A stretch of 64,000 bases of DNA from Prado023 sp963798745 (GTDB lineage: Bacteria > Actinomycetota > Actinomycetes > S36-B12 > CAIYMF01). Location: assembly GCA_963798745.1 (NCBI GenBank), contig CAWCUF010000002.1, positions 248,001 to 312,000 on the forward strand, given 5' to 3'. The position numbers and the translations under genes are program-made. Below the pieces are notes generated by a model. The model searched no databases. It was not told the DNA's origin and worked only from the letters and a program-made list of their open reading frames with translations. Each line of letters opens with the position of its first letter. The stretch's first letter is position 1. Shown one piece after another: positions 45,310-53,203 of the stretch.

Positions 45310-46564
45310 GTGGAGGCTGAGCTTGTCGCCCTGCGTGCCGAGGTTAGGCGGCTTGAAGCGGAGAACACCCGTCTGGAGGCGGTGCTGCGCCTGACACCAG
45401 GGGAGTCCGGCGCAGCCGGGCCGGCCCAGACGGCGGTCGCGGTCCCGCGGCGTGGGCTGATTGGCGTTGATTCACCGCCGGGAGAGAAGGTGGCGTTCTT
45501 CGCGGAGTTGTTCGCCGCTCGTCGTGATGCATACGCGGTGCGCTGGGAGAATCCCCGCCTTGGGAAGGCGGGGTGGATGCCCGCGGTAGCGGGTGGCTGG
45601 CGCAGGGGAATGGCGTCGGGTTCTGCGAATCTGCTGCCTCTCACCCCGGAGGTTGTCGCCTCCCATCTGGTCGGAGATCTGGATCTTGGTCTCTACCCCC
45701 TGTTGGTTGACGACTCGTGCCATTGGCTGGCAGCAGACTTCGACGGTCCGGCGGCGATGCTCGACGCGTTGGCGTACCTGAAGGCGGCGCGCGCGGTCCG
45801 CGTGCCCGCGGTCCTGGAGGCCTCCAGGTCCGGTACCGGAGCCCATGCGTGGATCTTCTTCGCCGTGCCTGTGCTGGCCGCACAGGCACGGCGCCTCGGG
45901 CTCGGCCTGCTGCGTGAGGCGATGGCGATCCGTGGGCGGATGAGTCTGGCGTCCTACGATCGGCTGTTCCCCGCCCAGGACGTGTTGCCGGCCGGCGGGT
46001 TCGGCAACCTGATCGCCGCCCCGTTGCAAGGTCGGTGCCGACGCTCGGGCACGACGGTCTTCCTGGACCTGGCAACGATGGAACCCCACGACGACCAGTG
46101 GGCCTTCCTGTCCACGGTGGACCGGATGGCTCCGCGTGACGTCACGAGGGCGCTGGGACGGTTGGGGGAGCCAGCTGTCGGTACCGGGGTGCGCTCGCTC
46201 TCGCGAACCGACGCCACACGGATCCGAGTTCCGGTTCCTCGCGAGCCAGCGCCCTGGCCCAACTCGACCCGAAGGGCTGTGACGGGCCGATCCTGGCGAT
46301 CGCGACCGGTCCCTACATCGGGGAAGGGTTCGACTGCCCCGCCCTGGACACGCTGTCCTTGCTGCCCCGATCTCGTTCCACGGCAGGCTCGTCCAGTACA
46401 CCGGGCGGGTGCTGCGTGCCTGGCCGGGCAAGGATGTCGCGGAGGTCCATGACTATGTCGACGTGGGGGTCCCCGTGCTGGCGGCATCCTTGGCCAAGCG
46501 TGCCCGTGGCTACCTCAGCCTCGGCTTCCCTGACCCACGAAGCGGGGTAGGAAGGCGCTCGTGA
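45310..46564 (+). pseudogene. TOTE-type primase-helicase with internal deletion and frameshift
   Basis: It starts at GTG 45310 with a short coiled coil (LRAEVRRLEAENTRLEAVL). An archaeo-eukaryotic primase domain follows: LLPLTPEVVASHL, CHWLAADFDGPAAMLDALAY, LEASRSGTGAHAWIFFAVPV, SYDRLFPAQDVLPAGGFGNL, DDQWAFLSTVDRM. This is the primase domain of TOTE conflict systems. Near 46230-46260 the frame jumps to the C-terminal helicase part: IATGPYIGEGFDCPALDTL, one more frame change, then HGRLVQYTGRVLR and VHDYVDVGVPVLA, ending at 46564. The helicase N-terminal half (roughly 1 kb or more) is missing, so the gene is dead as a helicase; the primase domain could still be made. Confidence 0.75.
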
Positions 46565-46723
46565 CCGAAGGCAGCATTCCAAGGCGTGAGAGGTGTCGTC
46601 GTCCGAGAACAGTGCTGCGTCCACTACCGCACTGACGCACGCCCCGATTGCCGGCTCGGCGGTCAAGTCCCAACATGAGCCCTCGGCGAACGTGAGCGGC
46701 CTTGCGTGACCCGGTGACCGCTG

Positions 46724-46746
46724 GTTGGTGCATGGTGGGTGTACAC
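46724..46746. mobile_element. Possible integrase arm-site pair beside the tRNA
   Basis: GTTGGTGCATG (46724) is followed directly by a relaxed copy (GGGTGTACAC). They resemble the 11-bp repeats at scars A and B and lie 54 bp from the tRNA 3' end, where the second arm of an attachment site would be. The surrounding 46565-46800 has no gene. Confidence 0.4.
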
Positions 46747-46800
46747 GTCCGCTCAAATAACCGGATGCGCCGGAAAACCAGCATCTGACCTCCGATGTTG

Positions 46801-46873
46801 TGCGCCCGGAGGGACTCGAACCCCCAACCGACCGGGTAGAAACCGGTTGCTCTATCCGTTGAGCTACGGGCGC
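46801..46873 (-). tRNA. tRNA-Arg (anticodon TCT)
   Basis: The minus strand folds as a full cloverleaf: acceptor GCGCCCG/CGGGCGC, D stem GCTC/GAGC, anticodon stem ACCGG/CCGGT with loop TTTCTAC, T arm with TTCGAGT, discriminator A. CCA is not encoded. The anticodon TCT reads AGA. The 3' end faces the inserted elements, and copies of it are found at 44445 and 33455, so this gene is the integration target. Confidence 0.95.
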
Positions 46874-47001
46874 TGGGGCGAGCGGTCGACGGGCGACCGC
46901 GTACAGGAGTGCTTCCTCCCGTCGCCGCAGTGATTCTAGCGACGCGCGTGGTGCCCTCATGCGCCCGGAAGTGTCGTAGGGCCATTCGGCCGAGACCAGC
47001 C

Positions 47002-47745
47002 TCACCGGTCCAGGGGCAGATCGCCCAGTTCGCCGATTGGGATGTGGATCCAGCCCTCGGTGGCGGCTGTGGCTGAGTCGGTCGGCGGGGCCGTCGCCCC
47101 GACCGCCACGGCCCGGGCGACCAGCGCGCACAGCAGCGCGTCGAGGGCGTCGTCGGACTCTCGGCAGAGTGGCTCGTGCGCACCCAGAGCCAGCCAAGGC
47201 GCAGCGCCACGCAGCGCGTCGACGAGCGCGTGCCGAGCCGCCGCACCGTTCCTGCGCTTGTAGCCGCGGAACGCAAACCCCCAGCGCTTCAGCGCTGCGG
47301 CCGGGTACACCTCGGCCAGCAGGCCCGAACCATCCCGTCGGGTGTCGACGCCACGAGCATCCAGCGCCGCCGCGATCGCAGCCCAGCGCATCGCGGCATG
47401 CCCGATCCGGTCCGCCGAGACGCTCAACGGGGTCAGCCCGGTGCGCGCATGCACCGCTCGGTCGGTCTCGCGCAGGGCGAGTCCGCGCCGCCAGGGCCGA
47501 CCCGAGGTGGGTGGAGCCGCCAGCCGACCGGCGCGATGCGCCACCACCATGTCCACGAACGCATCCGGCCACCCGAACGGGCAGTCGACCCCGACCTTGT
47601 CGGCCTCCAGCATGGCCTCGATCAGTGGACCGTCGGCCCACCCGACGTGCAGGGACACGACGCTGGTCGTCGAGTCCCGCCACTCCAGGACGGCCACTCC
47701 AGTGCCCTCTGGCTCGGCCGACAGGTCCACCCCGACCGTGATCAT
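47002..47745 (-). CDS. DUF429 protein (RNase H-like fold)
   Basis: A 247-aa protein: MITVGVDLSAEPEGTGVAVL (first Asp of an RNase H-like fold), VGVDCPFGWPDAF, AEVYPAAALKRWGF, ESDDALDALLCALVARA. DUF429 proteins are presumed nucleases of unknown role. The ATG at 47745 was chosen at the first family block. It is the first chromosomal gene beyond the tRNA. Confidence 0.85.
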   Translation of the reverse strand: MITVGVDLSAEPEGTGVAVLEWRDSTTSVVSLHVGWADGPLIEAMLEADKVGVDCPFGWPDAFVDMVVAHRAGRLAAPPTSGRPWRRGLALRETDRAVHARTGLTPLSVSADRIGHAAMRWAAIAAALDARGVDTRRDGSGLLAEVYPAAALKRWGFAFRGYKRRNGAAARHALVDALRGAAPWLALGAHEPLCRESDDALDALLCALVARAVAVGATAPPTDSATAATEGWIHIPIGELGDLPLDR

Positions 47746-47882
47746 CGCCCGAGCGTACGTGCCACAAAGCCTCCCCCACCCCACCCGTTCAGAAAGTTCT
47801 GCGCAACTTGTGCATCCGTTCGATGGGTGGCACGAGAAGTACGGGGTGAGGGCACACGGCCCCGAACCAACGAGGAGGACTC

Positions 47883-48692
47883 ATGCGTACATCCGCCACA
47901 CTCCTGGGAGCGGGGGCCCTGGTCGCAGCCAGTGCCGTCTTCGCCCTGCCGGCATCTGCCGCTGACACCGCCAGCGTCTCGGTCCTGCACGGCGTTCCCG
48001 ACGCCACTGTCGATGTCTGCGCTGACGGCGCGGAACTGATCCCCGACTTCGAGCCCGGCACCCTGGCCGGCCCGCTGGACCTGGCCGCCGGCACCTACTC
48101 CATCAAGGTCGTCGCCGACGAGGAGACCACCAACTGCGACGCCGACGCGCTGATCGGCCCGGCTGACGTCACCGTCGAGGGCGGCAAGAGCTACACCGTC
48201 GTGGCCCACCTCGACGCCGACGGCGGCCTGACCGCCACGCCGTTCGAGAACGACACCGAGGCGGCCGCTGCCGGCTCGGGCAAGTTGACCGCCCGCCACG
48301 TCGCCGAGGCACCTGAGGTGGACGTGCTGGTCAACGGCGACAGCGTCGGCACCTTCAGCAACCCCGAGCAGATCGGGCCCGCCGAGCTGCCCGCCGGTGA
48401 CTACGACGTCGAGATCCAGGCCGGTGGCGAGACCGTGAGCACCACGCCTGCCACCGACGCCGTCCCGGTGTCCGACGGCGTCAACACGATCGCCTACGCC
48501 TGGGGCACCGCCGACGACCTGCAGATCGCCGTCCAGACGGTCGACCTCGGACACTCCTCGCCCAGTGGCGTCCCCGGTGGTGAGTCCGGCTCCGCAGCCG
48601 GTGGCGCCGCTACTTGGCTGCTGCTCGCCGGTGGCCTGGGCATCGCAGGCGTGGCCCTGTCCAGCCGTCGGCTGGTGACCGCCCGCAAGTAG
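47883..48692 (+). CDS. Secreted DUF4397 protein with C-terminal membrane anchor
   Basis: A 269-aa protein: signal peptide (LGAGALVAASAVFALPASAA), two DUF4397 beta-sandwich repeats (VSVLHGVPDATVDVCADG; RHVAEAPEVDVLVNGDSV), a Gly/Ser linker, and a C-terminal helix ending SSRRLVTARK. The shape suits a cell-wall protein, but no LPxTG-type motif is visible. GAGGAG lies before the ATG. The class F sortase gene follows, a common pairing that suggests the sortase acts on this protein. Confidence 0.9.
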   Translation: MRTSATLLGAGALVAASAVFALPASAADTASVSVLHGVPDATVDVCADGAELIPDFEPGTLAGPLDLAAGTYSIKVVADEETTNCDADALIGPADVTVEGGKSYTVVAHLDADGGLTATPFENDTEAAAAGSGKLTARHVAEAPEVDVLVNGDSVGTFSNPEQIGPAELPAGDYDVEIQAGGETVSTTPATDAVPVSDGVNTIAYAWGTADDLQIAVQTVDLGHSSPSGVPGGESGSAAGGAATWLLLAGGLGIAGVALSSRRLVTARK

Positions 48693-48737
48693 TTCGACCG
48701 ACCGGAGCCCGCCAGGGTTCTGGTGAGCACGACAGGC

Positions 48738-48771
48738 CGGAGGGGTGGGTGAGCGATCACCCGCCCCTCCG
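48738..48771. terminator. Hairpin between the DUF4397 and sortase genes
   Basis: GGAGGGGTGGGTGA and TCACCCGCCCCTCC pair over 14 bases (one G-T) around a GCGA loop, with one more C-G pair outside. No U-run follows, as is common in high-GC genomes. It sits 45 bp after the DUF4397 stop, so the sortase probably needs read-through or its own promoter. Confidence 0.75.
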
Positions 48772-48846
48772 AGCCGGCGTCTCGACGCGTACCCAACCCG
48801 CCCACTGTGTGCACAGCACCCATCGACCCATCCGAAGGGAGGCATC

Positions 48847-49596
48847 ATGAGCACCACGAAGGTCCGGATCAACCCCGCGGTCACGCTCGCGGCCTCCCTG
48901 GTCCTCGTCGTGGTCTCCTTCGGGGCGTGGCTCACTGCTGACCGATCCGGGGTGGGACTCGACTTGCCGCACACGACCTCGGCGGCGGCCGCGGGACTCG
49001 ACCTGGAAGCCCCTGAGGCGTCCAGCGAGTCTGACAACCCTGACGCCACCCGAATCCCAGGCCCGCGGGATGCTCGCAACAGCGCCGCTGTCCCCGCGGA
49101 TCTGGACATCCCGCGGGTCGACGCCACCGAGATCCAGGCCCCCGAACAGGTGCAGCCCCCGACCCGGTTGTCGATCCCGAGTGCGGACCTCACGATGCCG
49201 ATCGTCGCCACCGGCGTCCTGCCCGACGGTCAGATGGAGCTGCCCGCGGACCCGGACCGGATCGGCTGGTACCGGTTCGGCCCCACGCCCGGCGCGGATC
49301 GGGGCTCGGTCGTCCTCGGCGGCCACGTCGATTCACGCAAGTACGGCGTCGGCCCGCTGGCGAAGCTGGCGGGGGTCGAGCCCGGCGCGCGGATCACCGT
49401 CACTGACGGCGACGGCCAGCGCGTGACCTACCGCGTGACCGACGTCGAGCGGATCTCCAAGTCCGCACTGCCCGTCGACCGGTTGTTCGACCCGGACGTC
49501 GAGCCCCGCCTGGTCGTGGTCACCTGCGGAGGTCGCTACCTGCCCGAAGCCGGCGGCTACGAGGACAACATCGTGGTGATCGCCAAGCCCATGTGA
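48847..49596 (+). CDS. Class F sortase
   Basis: A 249-aa membrane-anchored transpeptidase: an N-terminal hydrophobic anchor (LAASLVLVVVSFGAWLTA), a Pro/Ala-rich stalk, and the sortase barrel starting LSIPSADLTMPIV. The catalytic His is in VLGGHVDSRKYG and the Cys (about residue 227) in VVVTCGGRY. GAAGGGAGG precedes the ATG. The likely substrate is the DUF4397 protein upstream. Confidence 0.92.
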   Translation: MSTTKVRINPAVTLAASLVLVVVSFGAWLTADRSGVGLDLPHTTSAAAAGLDLEAPEASSESDNPDATRIPGPRDARNSAAVPADLDIPRVDATEIQAPEQVQPPTRLSIPSADLTMPIVATGVLPDGQMELPADPDRIGWYRFGPTPGADRGSVVLGGHVDSRKYGVGPLAKLAGVEPGARITVTDGDGQRVTYRVTDVERISKSALPVDRLFDPDVEPRLVVVTCGGRYLPEAGGYEDNIVVIAKPM

Positions 49597-49690
49597 GTCG
49601 GCGCCGCAAGGCCGTGCCCTCAGAAGCGCATCGGGTGCCCCGCGCGGGGCAGGATGGCTCCGAGCCGGACCCCGATGCCAGGAGGCTGAC

Positions 49691-50476
49691 GTGGAAGTCA
49701 TCATCGTTCGCAAGCCCGAGGACGCCGCCCCGATCGTGGCGGATGCGTACTCCAAGCTGTTGGCCGCCAAGCCCGATGCCGTCCTGGGCCTGGCCACCGG
49801 CTCCACCCCCCTGCCGGTGTACCAGGAACTGATCCGCCGCCACCACGAGGAGGGCCTGAGCTTCGCCCACGCCAGGGCCTTCAACCTCGACGAGTACGTC
49901 GGCCTACCCGCCGGCCACCCCGAGCTGTACCGCACGTTCATCGAGCGGGAGTTCACCGGGCAGGTCGACTTCGGCCCCGACGCGGTGCACGGCCCCGACG
50001 GCCTGGCCGAGGACCTCGAGCAGGCCGGCCGAGACTACGACCAGTCCATCAAGGACGTCGGTGGCATCGACATCCAGATCCTCGGGATCGGCTCCGACGG
50101 GCACCTTGCCTTCAACATGCCCGGCTCGTCGCTGGTCTCACGCACCCGCCTGAAGACCCTGACCACCAAGACCCGTGAGGACAACGCGCGGTTCTTCGAC
50201 GGCGACATCACTGCGGTGCCCCGCCACTGCCTGACCCAGGGCCTGGGCACGATCATGGAGAGCCGGCACGCCATCATGCTGGGCTTCGGCAAGAACAAGG
50301 CCCAGGCAGTGGCCGAAGCCGTCGAGGGTGGCGTCTCGGCGCACTGGCCGGCCTCGATCCTGCAGATGCACCCGCACGCCACTGTCGTGGTCGATGAGGA
50401 CGCCGCCGACCAACTCGTGCTGGCCAGGTACTACGTCAACACGTTCGAGGGCAAGCCCGACTGGCAGGGCATCTGA
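49691..50476 (+). CDS. nagB: Glucosamine-6-phosphate deaminase-like protein
   Basis: A 261-aa NagB-fold protein: GLATGSTPLPVYQEL (phosphate loop), FNLDEYVGL with the catalytic Asp, and GIGSDGHLAFNMPGSSLVSR. In E. coli NagB the last block reads DGHIAFNEP, where Asp, His and Glu form the catalytic triad; here the Glu is Met143. The enzyme should turn glucosamine-6-phosphate into fructose-6-phosphate and ammonia; the change may alter rate or substrate. The start is GTG 49691 with AGGAGG upstream. No nagA or PTS gene is adjacent. Confidence 0.88.
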   Translation: MEVIIVRKPEDAAPIVADAYSKLLAAKPDAVLGLATGSTPLPVYQELIRRHHEEGLSFAHARAFNLDEYVGLPAGHPELYRTFIEREFTGQVDFGPDAVHGPDGLAEDLEQAGRDYDQSIKDVGGIDIQILGIGSDGHLAFNMPGSSLVSRTRLKTLTTKTREDNARFFDGDITAVPRHCLTQGLGTIMESRHAIMLGFGKNKAQAVAEAVEGGVSAHWPASILQMHPHATVVVDEDAADQLVLARYYVNTFEGKPDWQGI

Positions 50477-50510
50477 GCGCCCCGCGCGCAGCAGTCCGGC
50501 TCAGCCTGGG

Positions 50511-51404
50511 TCAGGCCTCGTCGAGCACGGACGGGGCCTTCGCCCGGTGGAAGCCGTCGAACGCCGGGTTCGGGCCACTGCCCACCATCGGCCACACCCG
50601 CTTGGCGTTCGGCGCTGCACCATCGACCCGCAGGCACGCCCCGGAGACGAAGCCCGCCGCGGGGGAGAGCAGGAAGACGATCGCCGCGGACACCTCGCTC
50701 TCGGTGCCGAACCGGTTGGCCGGCACACTCTTGGGCAGGCCCTTGATCATCGACTTCATCGCCGGCGGGTAGTGGTCCATGCCGCTGGAGGCGATCCAGC
50801 CCGGCGCCACCGCGTTGACCCGCACGGGCGCCCACTCCAGCGACGCCGTCTCGGTGAGGTTCAGCATCCCGGCGCGAGCGGCCCCGGAGTGCCCCATCCC
50901 GGGCATGCCGTTCCACATGTCGGCGATCACGTTGACGATCGCCCCGCGGTGCGCGCGCAGCATCGCCTGCGTGTAGCACTCGCGGGCCATCAGGAAGCCA
51001 CCGGTCAGGTTGGTGCGCACCACCGCGTCCCAACCCTTGGCGCTGATCGCGGCCAGGGGTGCCGGGAACTGCCCGCCGGCGTTGTTGACCAGGCCATCGA
51101 TGCGCCCGTGCGCGCTGAGTACCGCCGCGACCGTGGCCTGCACCGCCGACTCGTCGCGGATGTCGCAGGCATACGTGTTCGGGTGGCTGCTGTCGCCCGC
51201 GGTGGCCTGGTCCGTTGCGAGGTCCTCGGCGATCTCGGCAGCGACCGCGTCCAGCTTGTCCTGGTCGCGGCCCACGAGCGCGACCCTGGCCCCGAGCGCG
51301 GCCAGCTCGTGGGCAGTGCACCGCCCGATCCCGGACCCGGCGCCGGTCACGATCACGACCTGGTCGGCGAACAGCCCGGGGCGGAAGATCGACTCGTAGC
51401 CCAT
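50511..51404 (-). CDS. SDR enoyl-CoA reductase, PECR-like
   Basis: A 297-aa SDR: VTGAGSGIGR, LVNNAGGQFPAPL, and HSGAARAGMLNLTETASLEW. That last block has no YxxxK Tyr and closely resembles human peroxisomal trans-2-enoyl-CoA reductase (HSGAARAG), so NADPH-dependent reduction of 2-enoyl-CoA in fatty-acid metabolism is the best guess. The ATG at 51404 has GAGGAG seven bases upstream. It is convergent with nagB. Confidence 0.87.
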   Translation of the reverse strand: MGYESIFRPGLFADQVVIVTGAGSGIGRCTAHELAALGARVALVGRDQDKLDAVAAEIAEDLATDQATAGDSSHPNTYACDIRDESAVQATVAAVLSAHGRIDGLVNNAGGQFPAPLAAISAKGWDAVVRTNLTGGFLMARECYTQAMLRAHRGAIVNVIADMWNGMPGMGHSGAARAGMLNLTETASLEWAPVRVNAVAPGWIASSGMDHYPPAMKSMIKGLPKSVPANRFGTESEVSAAIVFLLSPAAGFVSGACLRVDGAAPNAKRVWPMVGSGPNPAFDGFHRAKAPSVLDEA

Positions 51405-51451
51405 GGCGTGCTCCTCGGTGGTGGTCGGGTGGGACTGTATGGGTAGCGAGC

Positions 51452-53119
51452 TCAGGCTATCGCCGGGACCCCCGGCGGCGCGGAGCATGATCCGTGCGGG
51501 ATGGACGTGCCAGCAGCCGTCCACCCTGCACGGTTGTGCCCCCGGTGGTGCATCGGCCGGTGGGTTGCGACGATGGGGCCATGGGCCAGGACGAGGACAT
51601 CGAGAAGTTGCTGCGCGAGATCGACGCGATGAACGCCGGCGGCGGCGTGCCCGCGACCCAGCCGGAGCGAGCCATCGAGGGCCGTGGCCAGTCGGGGGCG
51701 GCGCCCACCGGAGCCGGTGGCGGCAAGGATGGCGGCGCCGAGGTGTCGGCGGCGACCCGCAGCGCGCGGTTGAGTTGGACGGGGGCGACCGCCGTCGGGG
51801 GGCTGGCCGTGGGCGGGTTGGCCGGAGCGATACTGCCGTTCATCGGGGCGGTTCCCACGGGCTTCGGCGCAGCGCTGGGCGCGGCCGCGGCCGGGTTCGT
51901 CAGCGGGGCGCCGACGTGGTTCAGTCGCCGGCGCTGACGCGATCGAGCGACCTGGCAGGAGATCCGCCTCGCGCCGAGCGAACTGGCAAGATGAATCCGC
52001 CTCGCGTCGAGTGGACTGGTAGGAGAAGCCACCTCGTGCCGAGTCGGCTCGCAGCGGGACAGCCCTCCGCGAGTCAGTCGCCTGACCAGGTCCGCCGCAG
52101 CGGGCAGCCACCCGGTGTCGACCCGTAGACCCTCGAGCGTTGCGCACCGCCGCCAGCACCGCCTGCGCGGTCACTTCGGCGGCCATCATCGACAGCACGA
52201 CCGAGAGCATGTCCGCCGGGATCAGGTCCTGCTGCGCGGCCGGCACCGTCCCGGTCGCCGCCGCGAACAGCGTGTCACCGTCCATCGGCGTGTGCACGGG
52301 CCTGATCGTCCGGGCGAGCCCGTCGTGCCCGACCTGCGCCAGCCGGGTGACCTGCGCCTTGGTGAGCCGGGCGTCGGTGACCAGCGCCCCGATGGTCGTG
52401 CTGCCGCCCGCCCCGGGCCCGCCTGCCCCCGCCTGCCCGCCCGCAGCCGCCCCGCTCGCACCCGCCGCCCCCGCGCCGAGCAGCGCGCCCGTGGCCCCCA
52501 CCGTGATCAAGCTGTCGGCGCCCGACCGCGCTCCGGCCAGCACCGCCGACGTGTCCGGGTCCACCACGTCGCCCACCGCATTGACCACCACGACCGCGGC
52601 CATCGTGAGCCCGTGGGCGGCCAGGATCGCGATCCCGACCCCACCGCGCATCGCGCACGCCGGGCCCAGCAGCTTGCCGACACTCGCCCCGGCGCCGGCC
52701 CCGACATTGCCCTGCGCCGCATCCGCAACGGGGACGGCCGCTGCGCACGCCCGCGCCCCGCTGCTCGCGTCGGGTCGGACCCGCGGGTCGCCCACGGCCA
52801 GGTCGAAGATCACCGCAGCCGGGACGATCGGCACCCGCACGGCGCCGACCGCCACCCCGCGGCCCTGGGCCTCGAGCCACTGCATCACCCCGTCGGCGGA
52901 AGCCAGGCCGTACGCGCTGCCCCCGGCCAGGACCAGGGCGTCGGCGCACTGGATCGTGTTGACCGGATCGAGCAGGTCAGTCTCGCGCGTTCCCGGCGCC
53001 GCTCCGCGCACGTCCACCCCCGCAGTGGCGCCCTCAGGCAGGAGCACCAGGCTCACGCCGGTCGGACCGTGCTCGAGGGTGTCGTGGCCGACCAGGACTC
53101 CGGGCAGCAGGGCGCTCAT
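51452..53119 (-). CDS. P1/DmpA-family N-terminal-nucleophile peptidase with long C-terminal extension
   Basis: The family body covers about residues 1-345: LLPGVLVGHDTL, LVLAGGSAYGLASADGV, NVGAGAGASVGKLLG, and STTIGALVTDARLTKAQV, where autocleavage exposes a Ser/Thr nucleophile, then RPVHTPMDGDTLFAAATG. These enzymes are aminopeptidases or beta-peptidyl peptidases. An Ala/Gly-rich insert precedes the nucleophile. After VRNARGSTG the frame runs on for about 210 residues without family similarity, through a 33-bp repeat and antisense to the small membrane gene, so the annotated end is uncertain. ATG 53119 was taken; GTG 53134 is possible. Confidence 0.8.
   Translation of the reverse strand: MSALLPGVLVGHDTLEHGPTGVSLVLLPEGATAGVDVRGAAPGTRETDLLDPVNTIQCADALVLAGGSAYGLASADGVMQWLEAQGRGVAVGAVRVPIVPAAVIFDLAVGDPRVRPDASSGARACAAAVPVADAAQGNVGAGAGASVGKLLGPACAMRGGVGIAILAAHGLTMAAVVVVNAVGDVVDPDTSAVLAGARSGADSLITVGATGALLGAGAAGASGAAAGGQAGAGGPGAGGSTTIGALVTDARLTKAQVTRLAQVGHDGLARTIRPVHTPMDGDTLFAAATGTVPAAQQDLIPADMLSVVLSMMAAEVTAQAVLAAVRNARGSTGRHRVAARCGGPGQATDSRRAVPLRADSARGGFSYQSTRREADSSCQFARREADLLPGRSIASAPATEPRRRPADEPGRGRAQRCAEARGNRPDERQYRSGQPAHGQPPDGGRPRPTQPRAAGRRRHLGAAILAATGSGGRRPRLATALDGSLRLGRGHAAAGVHRVDLAQQLLDVLVLAHGPIVATHRPMHHRGHNRAGWTAAGTSIPHGSCSAPPGVPAIA
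51581..51937 (+). CDS. Small Gly/Ala-rich membrane protein, 118 aa
   Basis: The N-terminus is acidic and helical (DEDIEKLLREIDAMNAG), then a linker and two hydrophobic segments (AVGGLAVGGLAGAILPFIGA; GFGAALGAAAAGFVSGAP) before a basic end. It lies wholly inside the antisense extension of the peptidase frame. Its clear two-helix build makes it the more credible gene in that stretch. Function unknown. Confidence 0.55.
   Translation: MGQDEDIEKLLREIDAMNAGGGVPATQPERAIEGRGQSGAAPTGAGGGKDGGAEVSAATRSARLSWTGATAVGGLAVGGLAGAILPFIGAVPTGFGAALGAAAAGFVSGAPTWFSRRR
51944..52054. repeat. Imperfect 31-33-bp direct repeats (three plus a partial copy)
   Basis: Copies start CGAGCGACCTGGCAGGA (51944), CGAGCGAACTGGCAAGA (51975), CGAGTGGACTGGTAGGA (52008) and a partial copy at 52040; each ends near CCGCCTCGCG. 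On the minus strand they read as a repeated RREAD motif in the peptidase extension. Confidence 0.75.
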
Positions 53120-53203
53120 GGCGACATCAAACACCTCATCGGGTCGAGGGGTGCGACCTAGACTCCTCTACCGACAGGTTCCAGTGACCCACGGAAGTTG
53201 ACG

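Noticed and set aside
51944..52054. CRISPR-like direct repeats
   Set aside because: The copies are contiguous and degenerate, without unique spacers.
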